Below are positions 1 through 7,285 of a stretch of DNA of 64,000 nucleotides, in pieces (within the stretch, counting starts at the first letter, position 1; every line of letters starts with the position of its first letter). The DNA is from Pseudopedobacter sp044361595. GTDB lineage: Bacteria; Bacteroidota; Bacteroidia; Sphingobacteriales; Sphingobacteriaceae. The DNA lies in contig JBIKIN010000001.1 in the NCBI GenBank assembly GCA_044361595.1, positions 240,495 through 304,494 on the forward strand, given 5' to 3'. The notes under the pieces are model-generated. The model made no database searches, was not told the origin of the DNA, and worked only from the letters and a program-made list of their open reading frames with translations. The position numbers were made by a program, and so were the translations under genes.

Positions 1-250
1 GATCAATTAAATAACTAATCTGTTTGTTAAAACTATCTTGATTAATATTAGTTAAATTAACTCCATCAACATAAATATTACCACTGTAATCATTATAAAT
101 TCCTAAAATACATTTTATCAAAGATGTTTTACCAGATCCATTTTTTCCATATATCCGGTTTATTAACCCTGGTTTAAAAGTAAAACTAACATTGGTTAGA
201 ATGTTCTTTTCACCAATTGCTAATGTTAAGTTTTCTATAATAATTTCCAC
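1..250 (-). CDS. ABC transporter ATP-binding protein (partial, N-terminal part)
   Basis: This is the N-terminal 83 codons of an ABC ATPase that runs off the left edge of the window. I translated the reverse strand by eye: it reads a typical nucleotide-binding-domain start (VEIIIENLTLAIGEKNIL), then a Walker A motif GKNGSGKT about 35 residues in, followed by LIKCILGIYNDYSGNIYVDG, which is the usual strand after the P-loop. The start is either GTG at 250 or TTG at 259; no ATG is available before an upstream stop. The gene lies downstream of, and on the same strand as, the small exported protein at 314-544, separated from it by a strong hairpin. The substrate cannot be told because the signature motif, Walker B and any permease lie outside the window. 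Confidence 0.85.
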   Translation of the reverse strand, partial: MEIIIENLTLAIGEKNILTNVSFTFKPGLINRIYGKNGSGKTSLIKCILGIYNDYSGNIYVDGVNLTNINQDSFNKQISYLID

Positions 251-279
251 AATTATCAAAAATTTAGAATGTTCAAATA

Positions 280-309
280 AATTAGGCTATAAGCTAATAT
301 AGCCTAATT
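280..309 (-). terminator. 12-bp hairpin after the small exported protein gene
   Basis: A perfect inverted repeat, AATTAGGCTATA / TATAGCCTAATT, with a 6-nt AGCTAA loop sits 4 nt beyond the stop codon of the minus-strand gene 314-544 and just upstream of the ABC ATPase gene. It has only a weak T-rich tail in the minus direction, so it may attenuate rather than end transcription into the ATPase gene. Confidence 0.5.
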
Positions 310-313
310 AAAT

Positions 314-544
314 TCAATTAATTGTAGAAACTGGAGGGCATTCCTCAGGAGTAAAAAATATAGTTTCATTAAGATAAGCAATTGTGGTTTGGGTACAACC
401 ATTATCACAAGACCACTCCCTAATTGTCAAACCTGGCGTTATTTCAATTTCACTAACTTTGGTGCAAGTAATGCCTAATTCTTGAGCAAATAATAATCCT
501 CCTGTTGCAAACAGGAGTGCAAAAATCAAAAATTTCTTTTTCAT
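314..544 (-). CDS. small exported Cys-containing protein (76 aa), function unknown
   Basis: I do not recognise this protein. It starts with a clear Sec signal peptide: KKK, a hydrophobic stretch of about 15 residues, then a likely cleavage after LLFAQ near residue 21. The mature part is only about 55 residues and carries four cysteines (ITCTK, WSCDNGC, EEC), enough for two disulfides, with an acidic and aromatic middle. There is no lipobox and no double-glycine leader, so the neighbouring ABC ATPase gene (1-250, same strand, downstream) is not clearly its exporter. The upstream region shared with the XRE regulator at 740 is full of palindromes, which suggests regulated expression. Confidence 0.7.
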   Translation of the reverse strand: MKKKFLIFALLFATGGLLFAQELGITCTKVSEIEITPGLTIREWSCDNGCTQTTIAYLNETIFFTPEECPPVSTIN

Positions 545-603
545 AAATTATAATTTTTAATGTCAAAAATCTGCTTTTTCACAATGAAGGCAGCAGACAA
601 CCT

Positions 604-621
604 TTTTGTAACGTTACAAAA
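604..621. promoter_or_regulatory. 18-bp perfect palindrome, candidate operator
   Basis: TTTTGTAAC followed directly by GTTACAAAA forms a perfect palindrome in the 195-bp region between the divergent genes 314-544 (minus) and 740-1147 (plus). A GTTACAAA half-site recurs near 692-700. The natural candidate binder is the XRE regulator encoded at 740, but this is inference. Confidence 0.5.
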
Positions 622-643
622 CAAACGTAGAAACAAAAAGGCT

Positions 644-674
644 CATATTTTATGCTAATGCTGCATAAAATATG
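644..674. promoter_or_regulatory. 12-bp inverted repeat with 7-bp spacer, candidate operator
   Basis: CATATTTTATGC (644-655) and GCATAAAATATG (663-674) are exact inverted repeats around TAATGCT. The motif TATGCTAAT occurs twice within and next to it, and a further short palindrome TATGCATA follows near 680. Such a cluster between divergent genes is typical of autoregulated XRE-family promoters. It could also act as an RNA hairpin if transcribed. Confidence 0.5.
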
Positions 675-739
675 CTAATTATGCATATAAATGTTACAAA
701 TAAAATCTTTACTTTAGGTAACTAAATATCTAAGCTATA

Positions 740-1147
740 ATGAAATACAATATAGGAGCAAAAATTAAGAAAATTAGACAGAACAAAGGTTTAACTCAAT
801 TAGAAATGGGCAACCTATTGCACATGACCCAAGGTGCTTATTCTAGAATAGAAACAGATGGAGTAAATGTAATTTTTGAACAAATTATTAGTATTGCTTA
901 TATTACAAATGCTGCTTTACACGAGTTTTTTCCTGATGATTTGGCTGAATTGCAACAAATAAACTTTAGAATGCAAATGCAAGATTATTATAACGAAATT
1001 CAAAGTCTTAAGAAAGAAGTTGCGTACCAAAAAGATTTAATCAAAGAATTAATAGAAAAGAATAAAGAACTTAAAGAAAAATTAATTGATTTAGGTGTAC
1101 CCCCCCTCCCAGCAAATTATGAAACTCACCTAAATACAATAGGATAA
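740..1147 (+). CDS. XRE-family helix-turn-helix regulator with C-terminal coiled coil (135 aa)
   Basis: Residues 5-65 form a Cro/C1-type helix-turn-helix: GAKIKKIRQNKGLTQLEMG is the first part, and MTQGAYSRIETDG the recognition helix region. Residues 75-120 are rich in Lys, Glu and Leu (YNEIQSLKKEVAYQKDLIKE) and should form a coiled coil used for dimerisation; the last 15 residues are Pro-rich. Proteins of this build are common small regulators in Bacteroidota. The gene stands alone between the palindrome cluster at 604-690, its likely autoregulatory site, and the Fur-family gene. The target genes are not shown by the sequence; the divergent small exported protein is the nearest candidate. 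Confidence 0.85.
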   Translation: MKYNIGAKIKKIRQNKGLTQLEMGNLLHMTQGAYSRIETDGVNVIFEQIISIAYITNAALHEFFPDDLAELQQINFRMQMQDYYNEIQSLKKEVAYQKDLIKELIEKNKELKEKLIDLGVPPLPANYETHLNTIG

Positions 1148-1170
1148 GGTTTAGATGTTTAAAACTTCAT

Positions 1171-1185
1171 TTATCAAAATGATAA
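1171..1185. promoter_or_regulatory. Fur/PerR-like box upstream of the Fur-family gene
   Basis: TTATCA-AAA-TGATAA is a perfect 6-3-6 inverted repeat, similar in length and composition to Fur/PerR boxes. It ends 8 bp before a TAACTTTG (1193-1200) element that fits the Bacteroidota -7 consensus TAnnTTTG. The position suggests autoregulation of the gene at 1217. Confidence 0.5.
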
Positions 1186-1216
1186 TTTTTAATAACTTTG
1201 AACTTTAACAAGAACC

Positions 1217-1693
1217 ATGGGCGTACAAGAAACCATTGAGATGGTCAAAAAGATTTTTGAGACTTATCTCGAAAATAAAAACCTCAGAAAAACACCTGAA
1301 CGTTTCGCTATACTAGAAGAAATTTACTCTAGAACCGATCATTTTGATGTAGAATCTTTGTACATCCAAATGAAAAACAAAAAATACAGAGTTAGCCGAG
1401 CCACTGTTTACAATACTTTAGAACTACTTCTTTCTTGCGATTTAGTAACCAAGCACCAGTTTGGTAAAAACATGGCGCAATTCGAAAAATCTTATGGTTT
1501 TAAGCAACACGATCATATCATTTGCTTAGATTGCGGTAAAGTGGTTGAATTTTGTGACCCTAGGGTACAACAAATACAAAGTATGATGGGCGATTTATTA
1601 AAATTCAACATCCAACATCATTCTCTAAATTTGTATGGCAATTGTACAAAATTGGAAGCTGGCTTTTGCGACTCTAAAGAATTTAAAAAGTAA
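1217..1693 (+). CDS. Fur-family transcriptional regulator (158 aa)
   Basis: The protein has the full Fur layout. Residues 10-90 are the winged-helix DNA-binding domain (KTPERFAILEEIYSRTDHFD, then SRATVYNTLELLLSCDLV, the recognition helix). Residues 95-150 are the dimerisation and metal-binding domain with the HDHIICLDCGKVVEF signature. Only one CxxC pair is obvious (ICLDC), with a later C and C in GNCTKLEAGFC that may complete a structural zinc site. The metal specificity (iron, or peroxide sensing as in PerR) cannot be set from sequence alone. The gene is followed 40 bp later by purA. A Fur/PerR-like palindrome lies in its promoter. Confidence 0.92.
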   Translation: MGVQETIEMVKKIFETYLENKNLRKTPERFAILEEIYSRTDHFDVESLYIQMKNKKYRVSRATVYNTLELLLSCDLVTKHQFGKNMAQFEKSYGFKQHDHIICLDCGKVVEFCDPRVQQIQSMMGDLLKFNIQHHSLNLYGNCTKLEAGFCDSKEFKK

Positions 1694-1733
1694 TTAATTT
1701 AATCTCATATAAAAAATCCAACCAATAAAATAA

Positions 1734-3008
1734 ATGGCTGTTGATGTATTATTAGGCCTTCAATGGGGCGACGAAGGAAAAGGAAAAATTGTTGATGTTT
1801 TAGCACCAAAATACGATTTAATAGCTCGTTTTCAGGGTGGCCCAAATGCTGGTCATACCCTTGAGTTTGATGGTAAAAAATTTGTTTTAAATACTATTCC
1901 ATCTGGAATTTTCGAAAAACACACCATGAACTTAATAGGTAACGGTGTAGTAATAGACCCAATAATATTAAAAAGAGAAATTGATAAGTTAAAAGAAGCT
2001 GGTCATGATTTATTAGCCAAAAAAAATCTAATGATTGCCCGCAAAGCTCATTTAATTTTACCTACGCACCAATTGTTAGACGCATCTTCCGAAAAGAAAA
2101 TGGGCGATAGCAAAATTGGTTCTACTCTAAAAGGTATTGGTCCAACTTACATGGATAAAACCGGCAGAAACGGCCTACGTGTAGGTGATATTTACTTGCC
2201 AGACTTTAAAGAAAAATACAACAAATTAGTAGAAAAGCACTGCTCTATTTTAGCTAACTACGGCGAAATTGAAGATTTTAGCGAACGTGAAAAAGCCTTT
2301 TTCGAAGCGCTAGAATTATTAAAGCAATTCCCTCACGTAGATAGCGAACATCTGGTTGCTCAATATTTAAAAGAAGGTAAAAAAGTATTAGCAGAAGGCG
2401 CACAAGGCACTATGTTAGATATAGATTTTGGATCTTATCCTTTTGTAACTTCATCTAACACTACAACCGCAGGTGCTTGCACAGGTTTGGGTATTGCCCC
2501 TAATAAAATTGGCGAAGTTGTGGGGATTTTTAAGGCGTACTGCACCAGAGTTGGTAGTGGCCCCTTCCCTACCGAGTTAGATAACGAATTGGGTGAAGAA
2601 TTGAGAAGAATTGGTCATGAGTTTGGCGCAACCACTGGTCGCCCTAGACGTACCGGCTGGATAGATTTACCTGCCCTAAAATATGCTATCATGCTTAATG
2701 GCGTTACCCAATTGGTTATGACAAAAGCAGATGTTTTAAGTGGCTTCGAGAAAATTTACGCTTGCACTCATTACAATTATAATGGCGAAGTAATAGATTA
2801 CATGCCTTACGATATTAGCAGCATTAAGCCAGAACCTATTTTAGAAGAAATAGATGGATGGCAGGAAGATTTAACTGGCATTAGAGCAATTGAAGAAATT
2901 CCTGCTAAATTAAGTGCTTACATTGCTTATTTAGAAAAGCATTTAGAAGTACCTATCAAATATTTATCGGTAGGGCCAGATAGATTACAAACTTTGGTAT
3001 TGAATTAA
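1734..3008 (+). CDS. purA: adenylosuccinate synthetase
   Basis: PurA joins IMP and aspartate using GTP to make adenylosuccinate, the first committed step from IMP to AMP, in the cytosol. The 424-aa length fits the family. The N-terminus carries the P-loop-like signature LLGLQWGDEGKGKIVD with the catalytic Asp, then ARFQGGPNAGHT (catalytic His). The middle shows GSTLKGIGPTYMDKTGRNGL (IMP site), LAEGAQGTMLDIDFG and PFVTSSNTT. The C-terminal half has CTRVGSGPFPTEL, TTGRPRRTGW and the guanine-specificity motif TKADVL. All expected motifs are intact. It follows the Fur-family gene closely and is ended by a hairpin at 3029. Confidence 0.98.
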   Translation: MAVDVLLGLQWGDEGKGKIVDVLAPKYDLIARFQGGPNAGHTLEFDGKKFVLNTIPSGIFEKHTMNLIGNGVVIDPIILKREIDKLKEAGHDLLAKKNLMIARKAHLILPTHQLLDASSEKKMGDSKIGSTLKGIGPTYMDKTGRNGLRVGDIYLPDFKEKYNKLVEKHCSILANYGEIEDFSEREKAFFEALELLKQFPHVDSEHLVAQYLKEGKKVLAEGAQGTMLDIDFGSYPFVTSSNTTTAGACTGLGIAPNKIGEVVGIFKAYCTRVGSGPFPTELDNELGEELRRIGHEFGATTGRPRRTGWIDLPALKYAIMLNGVTQLVMTKADVLSGFEKIYACTHYNYNGEVIDYMPYDISSIKPEPILEEIDGWQEDLTGIRAIEEIPAKLSAYIAYLEKHLEVPIKYLSVGPDRLQTLVLN

Positions 3009-3028
3009 GAATTCAAGATAATTTATAA

Positions 3029-3063
3029 GAAAGCATTCGCTAATAGTGGATGCTTTCCTTTTA
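3029..3063 (+). terminator. probable terminator of purA
   Basis: GAAAGCAT (3029-3036) pairs with ATGCTTTC (3050-3057) and is followed by CTTTTAT. It begins 21 bp after the purA stop codon. Confidence 0.6.
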
Positions 3064-3106
3064 TAAGCCAGTTTTAATAACTTTAAATAAAGATTACACA
3101 ATATAA

Positions 3107-3570
3107 ATTATCACAAAGCGAAACTTAATATTTTGTCACTTTTTTTCCGCAAAAAAGTAACCAAAAAACTCTCCGCTACGTTTGTTGCTACAAAGTTTCT
3201 GCTTATAATTTCTTTTGTGCTAATCGCAACAAACAAGGCGAAATAATCAGTGTACGGTTGTTTGTGCTTTTACTGGGTAGGAATATTGAGTTTGATAATT
3301 TGATGTTTAATTTAATCATTAAAGCTATTATGTAGAGCCGTTTGATAGGACGGCCTAGTAGATGTAAGCAGCAGAAAGCCATGATTATTCATTGCAAAAA
3401 CTTATTGATTAAAGCACAAACAAGGAGGAATGCAAGCCTAAGGGCAAAGGCTTGCGAGAGGGCGGCCTCATTCATCCGCTGTTAGAATAATCGTGAGGTT
3501 TATGCAAGTACAGATGCAAGCCTTGATCTTTTGGTTCTTTTGCGTCAAGGCAAAAGAACATATTATAATT
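3107..3570 (+). repeat. long dispersed structured repeat, family A, copy 1
   Basis: This non-coding stretch is repeated at 31895-32470 in the same orientation. Shared blocks include ATTATCACAAAGC at the left end, CACTTTTTTTCCGC, CCAAAAAACTCTCCGCTACG, GGACGGCCTAG, and the right end up to CAAAAGAACATAT. It holds several stems: ACTTTTTT/AAAAAAGT (3138/3151); GTTTGTTGC/GCAACAAAC (3180/3226); CATGATTATTC/GAATAATCGTG (3380/3485); an inner GCAAGCCT/AGGCTTGC (3432/3448); and GTTCTTTTGC/GCAAAAGAAC (3534/3550). The GTTTGTTGC stem has two compensatory changes against the other copy. No reading frame is kept. It fills the gap between the convergent genes purA and the MutS-like gene. The function is unknown. 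Confidence 0.85.
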
Positions 3571-3661
3571 TCAAAAATCTATAATTCTCTAAAGAAAGAA
3601 TTTTCTTCAACTTACTGCGTACTCAGAATTTAATATACTATAAGAATTAATTTTCAAGGCT

Positions 3662-3749
3662 GAGCAGAGTCGAAGCCTATTCGATAACGTCGTAAATGAT
3701 ACATTTCGACTCCGCTCAATGTGACATTATCCGCTCAATGTGACATTAT
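3662..3749. repeat. inverted GAGTCGAA repeat plus 19-bp tandem duplication
   Basis: GAGCAGAGTCGAA (3662-3674) is matched in reverse at 3705-3717 (TTCGACTCCGCTC, 12 of 13 positions). The right arm runs into a perfect 19-bp tandem repeat, CCGCTCAATGTGACATTAT, at 3712-3730 and 3731-3749. The GAGCGGAGTCGAA type of motif is a short dispersed repeat I know from other Bacteroidota genomes. It abuts the 3' end of the MutS-like gene. Confidence 0.75.
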
Positions 3750-3754
3750 CGTTT

Positions 3755-5557
3755 CTACCCAATTCCAATCGCCTTCAATAAGATAGCTGCGTTAAAATTC
3801 TTACACTCACCTTGTTTGATTTTATAATCAAAGAACATTTCTTGATTAGTTAGTGTAATATCGAAATGAAAGTTTCTAACTTTTAATGGATAATCTGTTT
3901 CTAACTCGGCAATTTGCAAATCATGAGTAGCAATAAACCCAGGAGTTTGTTCCTCAATCAACTTTTGTATAAAAGCTTTGGTTCCTAAATATTTATCTTT
4001 ACTATTGGTACCACGTAACATTTCATCAATTAAAACAAAACTATTTTGATTGGCTTGAGTAAAATCAATGATCATTTTCAATCGGTCTATCTCTGCTTTA
4101 AAAGTAGAGGTTTGATTAGCCAAAGAATCTTTAATACGCATATAGCTAATAATATTAAAAATAGAAGTTTCTAATTCCTCGGCGTAAACTTTCATCCCAG
4201 CAAAAGCCATCACCATATTAATACCTACTGTACGTAAAAAAGTTGATTTTCCAGCCATGTTAGAGCCTGTTATGATATCTACTGAGATTTGATTTTCTAA
4301 ATCAAAATCATTTTTCACACAAGTATCTGATGGGATTAGCGGATGCCCAATTTCTTTAGCACTAAAGCCATATTGATCTATAATTTTAGGATAAGTATAA
4401 CTTGGATGATTAAAAATAAATATCGAAAAACTAATTAAAACCTCAAATTGAGCAACGGCATCAAAACCTTTTAATATTTTGGTTTGATTAGCTTTTTCCC
4501 AATCATGAAGTTGTTGAAGGCATCTTAAATCCCATTGCAAAAACAGGTTTAAAAATAATCCTACAATAGCATTCAGTCTATTATCTAAACGTTTTATAAT
4601 TTTAGACAAACCGTCTATTTCTAGATAAAGTTGCTTTTGGTTATCGCCAAGACTGTCTTTAATTTGGTTTAATAAGTCGCTTTTCCAGATATTATTTTCA
4701 ATCCATTTTATATTCTCCGCATAAGTACTTAACACATTGGCACAACCATCAATTTGGGTATGTATTAAATCAATTTTTCCTTTATAAAAGAAATTAATTG
4801 TGCTAATTAAAACCAGGCTTAAGGCTAGAACACTCCACCAAAAACCGCCAAAAATTACACCCAATGCTAGAAATGAAAAATTAAGCATCGGCGTAAGCCA
4901 AATTAAAATTTTAATTGAAAATTGTGATACAAAACCAACCTCCTTTGGTAAAATTTGAGTTATAAAGTGTTTAATTCTAACAGATTGTTCAGGATTTAAA
5001 GGATATAGCTTGGCTCTAAAATCTAAGTGTTGATTTTGATATTCTTCTAACTCTAAACTGGCTTTTTGCCTTTTTAAAATTTCCTCTTGGTTTGATGGTT
5101 TTGTAAACCATCTAGCAAGCAAATCATTCCCTTCAAAAGTTTTGCACCTATTTACATAATGAAAAAGAGAATGACTTCCAAAAACATCCAAATCATCTGT
5201 ATATGGATGTTGAGCAGCATTAAATTGGTTACCGTTTGAATAAATATTTTCTTTTTTTAGAAAAGTATTGAACTCATTTTCTAGTAATAACAGTTTATTA
5301 GTTTGAAATTTTAACTCGTTTTGTTTAGTGACATAAATTTTTACCAATATTAAAAAAGCAATAATGGCAATTAACCATATGACAGATATAAAAATTAAAC
5401 CAGTATTAAAAAAAAGATAAGTAAATGTAATGGCTAGCGCAAAAACAACTAATCTTAAATAGGCATACTGATTAATTTGAGATGATAAAACTTTGATATC
5501 TAGCCTTAATCGATCAATTAATTTTTGATAATGATCTATCACATTTTGAGTTTGCAT
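3755..5557 (-). CDS. membrane-associated MutS-family ATPase (600 aa)
   Basis: The C-terminal third is a MutS domain V ATPase: Walker A GSNMAGKSTFLRT near residue 432, Walker B FVLIDEMLRGTNSKDK near residues 505-520, then GFIATHDLQIAELE (ABC-type His switch). The middle matches the helical core (domain III) of MutS. The mismatch-recognition domain I of true MutS is absent, and the protein is 600 rather than about 860 aa. Instead there are hydrophobic stretches near residues 33-72 (LRLVVFALAITFTYLFF) and 212-258, which look like membrane segments. It also lacks a Smr domain, so it is not MutS2. Such proteins are annotated as MutS-related in Bacteroidota; a role in DNA repair is not shown. It is a single gene, convergent with purA. 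Confidence 0.85.
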   Translation of the reverse strand: MQTQNVIDHYQKLIDRLRLDIKVLSSQINQYAYLRLVVFALAITFTYLFFNTGLIFISVIWLIAIIAFLILVKIYVTKQNELKFQTNKLLLLENEFNTFLKKENIYSNGNQFNAAQHPYTDDLDVFGSHSLFHYVNRCKTFEGNDLLARWFTKPSNQEEILKRQKASLELEEYQNQHLDFRAKLYPLNPEQSVRIKHFITQILPKEVGFVSQFSIKILIWLTPMLNFSFLALGVIFGGFWWSVLALSLVLISTINFFYKGKIDLIHTQIDGCANVLSTYAENIKWIENNIWKSDLLNQIKDSLGDNQKQLYLEIDGLSKIIKRLDNRLNAIVGLFLNLFLQWDLRCLQQLHDWEKANQTKILKGFDAVAQFEVLISFSIFIFNHPSYTYPKIIDQYGFSAKEIGHPLIPSDTCVKNDFDLENQISVDIITGSNMAGKSTFLRTVGINMVMAFAGMKVYAEELETSIFNIISYMRIKDSLANQTSTFKAEIDRLKMIIDFTQANQNSFVLIDEMLRGTNSKDKYLGTKAFIQKLIEEQTPGFIATHDLQIAELETDYPLKVRNFHFDITLTNQEMFFDYKIKQGECKNFNAAILLKAIGIG

Positions 5558-5570
5558 AGTTTAAAAATTC

Positions 5571-5603
5571 AAAAAAAAACCGCGTGAAAATTTCACACGG
5601 TTT
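5571..5603 (-). terminator. intrinsic terminator of the OmpA-lipoprotein gene
   Basis: On the minus strand AAACCG-GTGTGAAA pairs across a short AT turn with TTTCACGCGGTTT and is followed by a run of about nine T. It starts 20 bp beyond the stop codon of the gene 5623-6225 and just before the MutS-like gene start, so it separates the two. Confidence 0.85.
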
Positions 5604-5622
5604 CAATATCGGTATAAATTAA

Positions 5623-6225
5623 TTATTTACTAATTTCTATTTCTACTCTTCTATTTTTCGCTCTATTAGATTCACTATCATTGCTAACAATTGGTTTAGA
5701 TTCTCCAAAACCATTAGTTTTTAGTCTGGTAGTTTTAACACCGTTATTAACCAAATAAGCTTTTACAGCATTAGCCCTATCTACAGAAAGCATCATATTT
5801 CTTTGGTCGCTACCCTCGGCAGATGAATGCCCATTTAACTCAAATGATAGGTCTTCAAACTTTTTCATTTGGGTTGCAATTAAATCTAATGTAGTATAAG
5901 ATGATGTTTTTAAAACCGAAGAGTTAAACTCAAATTGAATGTTCTGAAAATTAATCTTAGACTTGTCAATTATTACAGCAGGGCATCCTCCATTTTCAGT
6001 TGTACCCTTTTCTTCAGGACAATCATCTTTACTGTCTGGTACACCATCACTATCGGTGTCTTTTTCTTTTACTGGCTCTACAACTTTAACAGGCTCATCT
6101 ACAGCAACTTTGGTTTCTTCTGCTGGTTTAGCCAGTACCTTTTTAGATTTACAAGAAGTACTTAACATTGCAAAAGCAATTGCACAAATAATAATACTTA
6201 AAAACTTTAGTTTCATTTTTCTCAA
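5623..6225 (-). CDS. OmpA-family lipoprotein with Ca-binding-like linker (200 aa)
   Basis: The N-terminus is a lipoprotein signal with lipobox LSTSC (Cys at about residue 25). A Lys/Val/Glu-rich linker follows, then one thrombospondin-3-like acidic repeat, DTDSDGVPDSKDDCPEE, and from about residue 95 to the end an OmpA C-terminal peptidoglycan-binding domain (INFQNIQFEFNSSVLK, LNGHSSAEGSDQRN, LSVDRANAVKAYLV, NRRVEIEI). The LSxxRA and NRRVE motifs contain the usual diaminopimelate-binding Asp and Arg. The likely role is to link the outer membrane to peptidoglycan. It is transcribed away from the response regulator at 6387 and ends in a strong terminator. Confidence 0.9.
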   Translation of the reverse strand: MRKMKLKFLSIIICAIAFAMLSTSCKSKKVLAKPAEETKVAVDEPVKVVEPVKEKDTDSDGVPDSKDDCPEEKGTTENGGCPAVIIDKSKINFQNIQFEFNSSVLKTSSYTTLDLIATQMKKFEDLSFELNGHSSAEGSDQRNMMLSVDRANAVKAYLVNNGVKTTRLKTNGFGESKPIVSNDSESNRAKNRRVEIEISK

Positions 6226-6386
6226 TTTTTGATTTGATTTGGCGAAAAATAGTAAAAAATTAATAATAATTTTACGAATAGTTAATAAAGTACCGAGTGT
6301 TTAAAAATCTCACTTCTTGTTTTAAATTTAAATACCTACTTTTATTTTTAATAACCTACAAATTAATATCTTTTTAACTAAGGAAA

Positions 6387-6764
6387 ATGAGTAACATTTT
6401 AATCATTGATGACGAAATAGGGATATGTTTAATCATGTCTAAGTTTTTAACAAAAAATGGTTATACTACTACAACAGCAGAAAGTGGTGCAGCAGCTTAC
6501 GAAGCGTTAAAAAATCAGAAGTTTGATTTAGTTTTAAGTGACTTTAGACTAGAAGATACTGATGGCCGTGAAATATTGCGCACTATAAAATCTCAATATC
6601 CAGAATTGATAGTTATTATAGTGAGTGGTTTTGGAGACACTAATTTGGCTGCAGAATTAATAAGAATGGGTGCCTATGATTTTATCAATAAACCTATATA
6701 TCCAAACGTAATTTTAGATACAGTAAAAAGAGCTCTAGGGCAAAATACAGAAACTGTTAATTAA
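6387..6764 (+). CDS. stand-alone response regulator receiver protein (125 aa)
   Basis: The whole protein is one CheY-like receiver domain. The acidic pocket is D8/D9 (IIDDE), the phosphorylated residue is D52 (LVLSDFRLEDTDG), the conserved hydroxyl is S80 (IIVSGFGD) and the lysine is K102 (INKPIYP). There is no output domain, and no histidine kinase gene is adjacent, so its partner is elsewhere. The segment after D52 and the sequence of helix 4 (NLAAELIRMGAYDFINKP) resemble receivers of NtrC-type regulators. The start has an A-rich, AAGGAAA-like leader, usual for this phylum. It is followed 38 bp later by rlmH. Confidence 0.92.
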   Translation: MSNILIIDDEIGICLIMSKFLTKNGYTTTTAESGAAAYEALKNQKFDLVLSDFRLEDTDGREILRTIKSQYPELIVIIVSGFGDTNLAAELIRMGAYDFINKPIYPNVILDTVKRALGQNTETVN

Positions 6765-6802
6765 ATTCACATTTTCTATAAGCTACAAGTTAGCCTCTAT
6801 CT

Positions 6803-7276
6803 ATGAAGATTACACTTATCGCCATTGGCAAAACAGACGATACTTATATCATCGAGGGAATCAATAAATACTTAAAAAGAATAAAACACTATATCAAATT
6901 TGATATTGTTGTTATACCCGATATTAAGAAAACCAAAAACTTACCAGAACAAGAACAAAAAAGCAAAGAAGCAGAATTGTTTTTAAAGCACTTACAATCG
7001 CAGGATGTTGTAGTATTGTTAGATGAGAAAGGAACCGAGATAAGTTCTACTCATTTTGCCGATTTTTTAAACAAAAAAATGATTGGGAGTGTGCAAAATC
7101 TCGTTTTTTTAATTGGTGGCCCTTACGGTTTTGATGCAAGTATAAATAAAAGGGCAAATCATAAAATATCTTTATCTAGAATGACATTTTCACACCAAAT
7201 GGTAAGGTTGTTTTTTGTTGAGCAAATATATAGAGCTTATACTATCTTAAAAGGAGAACCATATCATCACGAATAA
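6803..7276 (+). CDS. rlmH: 23S rRNA (pseudouridine1915-N3)-methyltransferase RlmH
   Basis: RlmH is a small SPOUT methyltransferase that methylates pseudouridine 1915 in helix 69 of 23S rRNA using S-adenosylmethionine. The 157-aa length is exactly that of the family. Visible motifs are the start MKITLIAIGKTDD, the knot with VVLLDEKGTEISS, the SAM loop FLIGGPYGFD, and the C-terminus LSRMTFSHQMVRLFFVEQIY ending in GEPYHHE, which is nearly invariant. Ten bases after the stop begins the 44-aa membrane protein at 7286, probably in the same transcript. Confidence 0.97.
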   Translation: MKITLIAIGKTDDTYIIEGINKYLKRIKHYIKFDIVVIPDIKKTKNLPEQEQKSKEAELFLKHLQSQDVVVLLDEKGTEISSTHFADFLNKKMIGSVQNLVFLIGGPYGFDASINKRANHKISLSRMTFSHQMVRLFFVEQIYRAYTILKGEPYHHE

Positions 7277-7285
7277 TTTTAATTT

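Noticed and set aside
3107..3570. Family A repeat as a decayed protein-coding gene
   Set aside because: No frame is shared between the two copies, stops are frequent, and the changes keep base pairing instead of codons.
5935..6232. Open frames on the plus strand opposite the OmpA lipoprotein gene
   Set aside because: They are mirror frames of a well-supported gene, with Ser/Thr-rich low-complexity translations and no motif.
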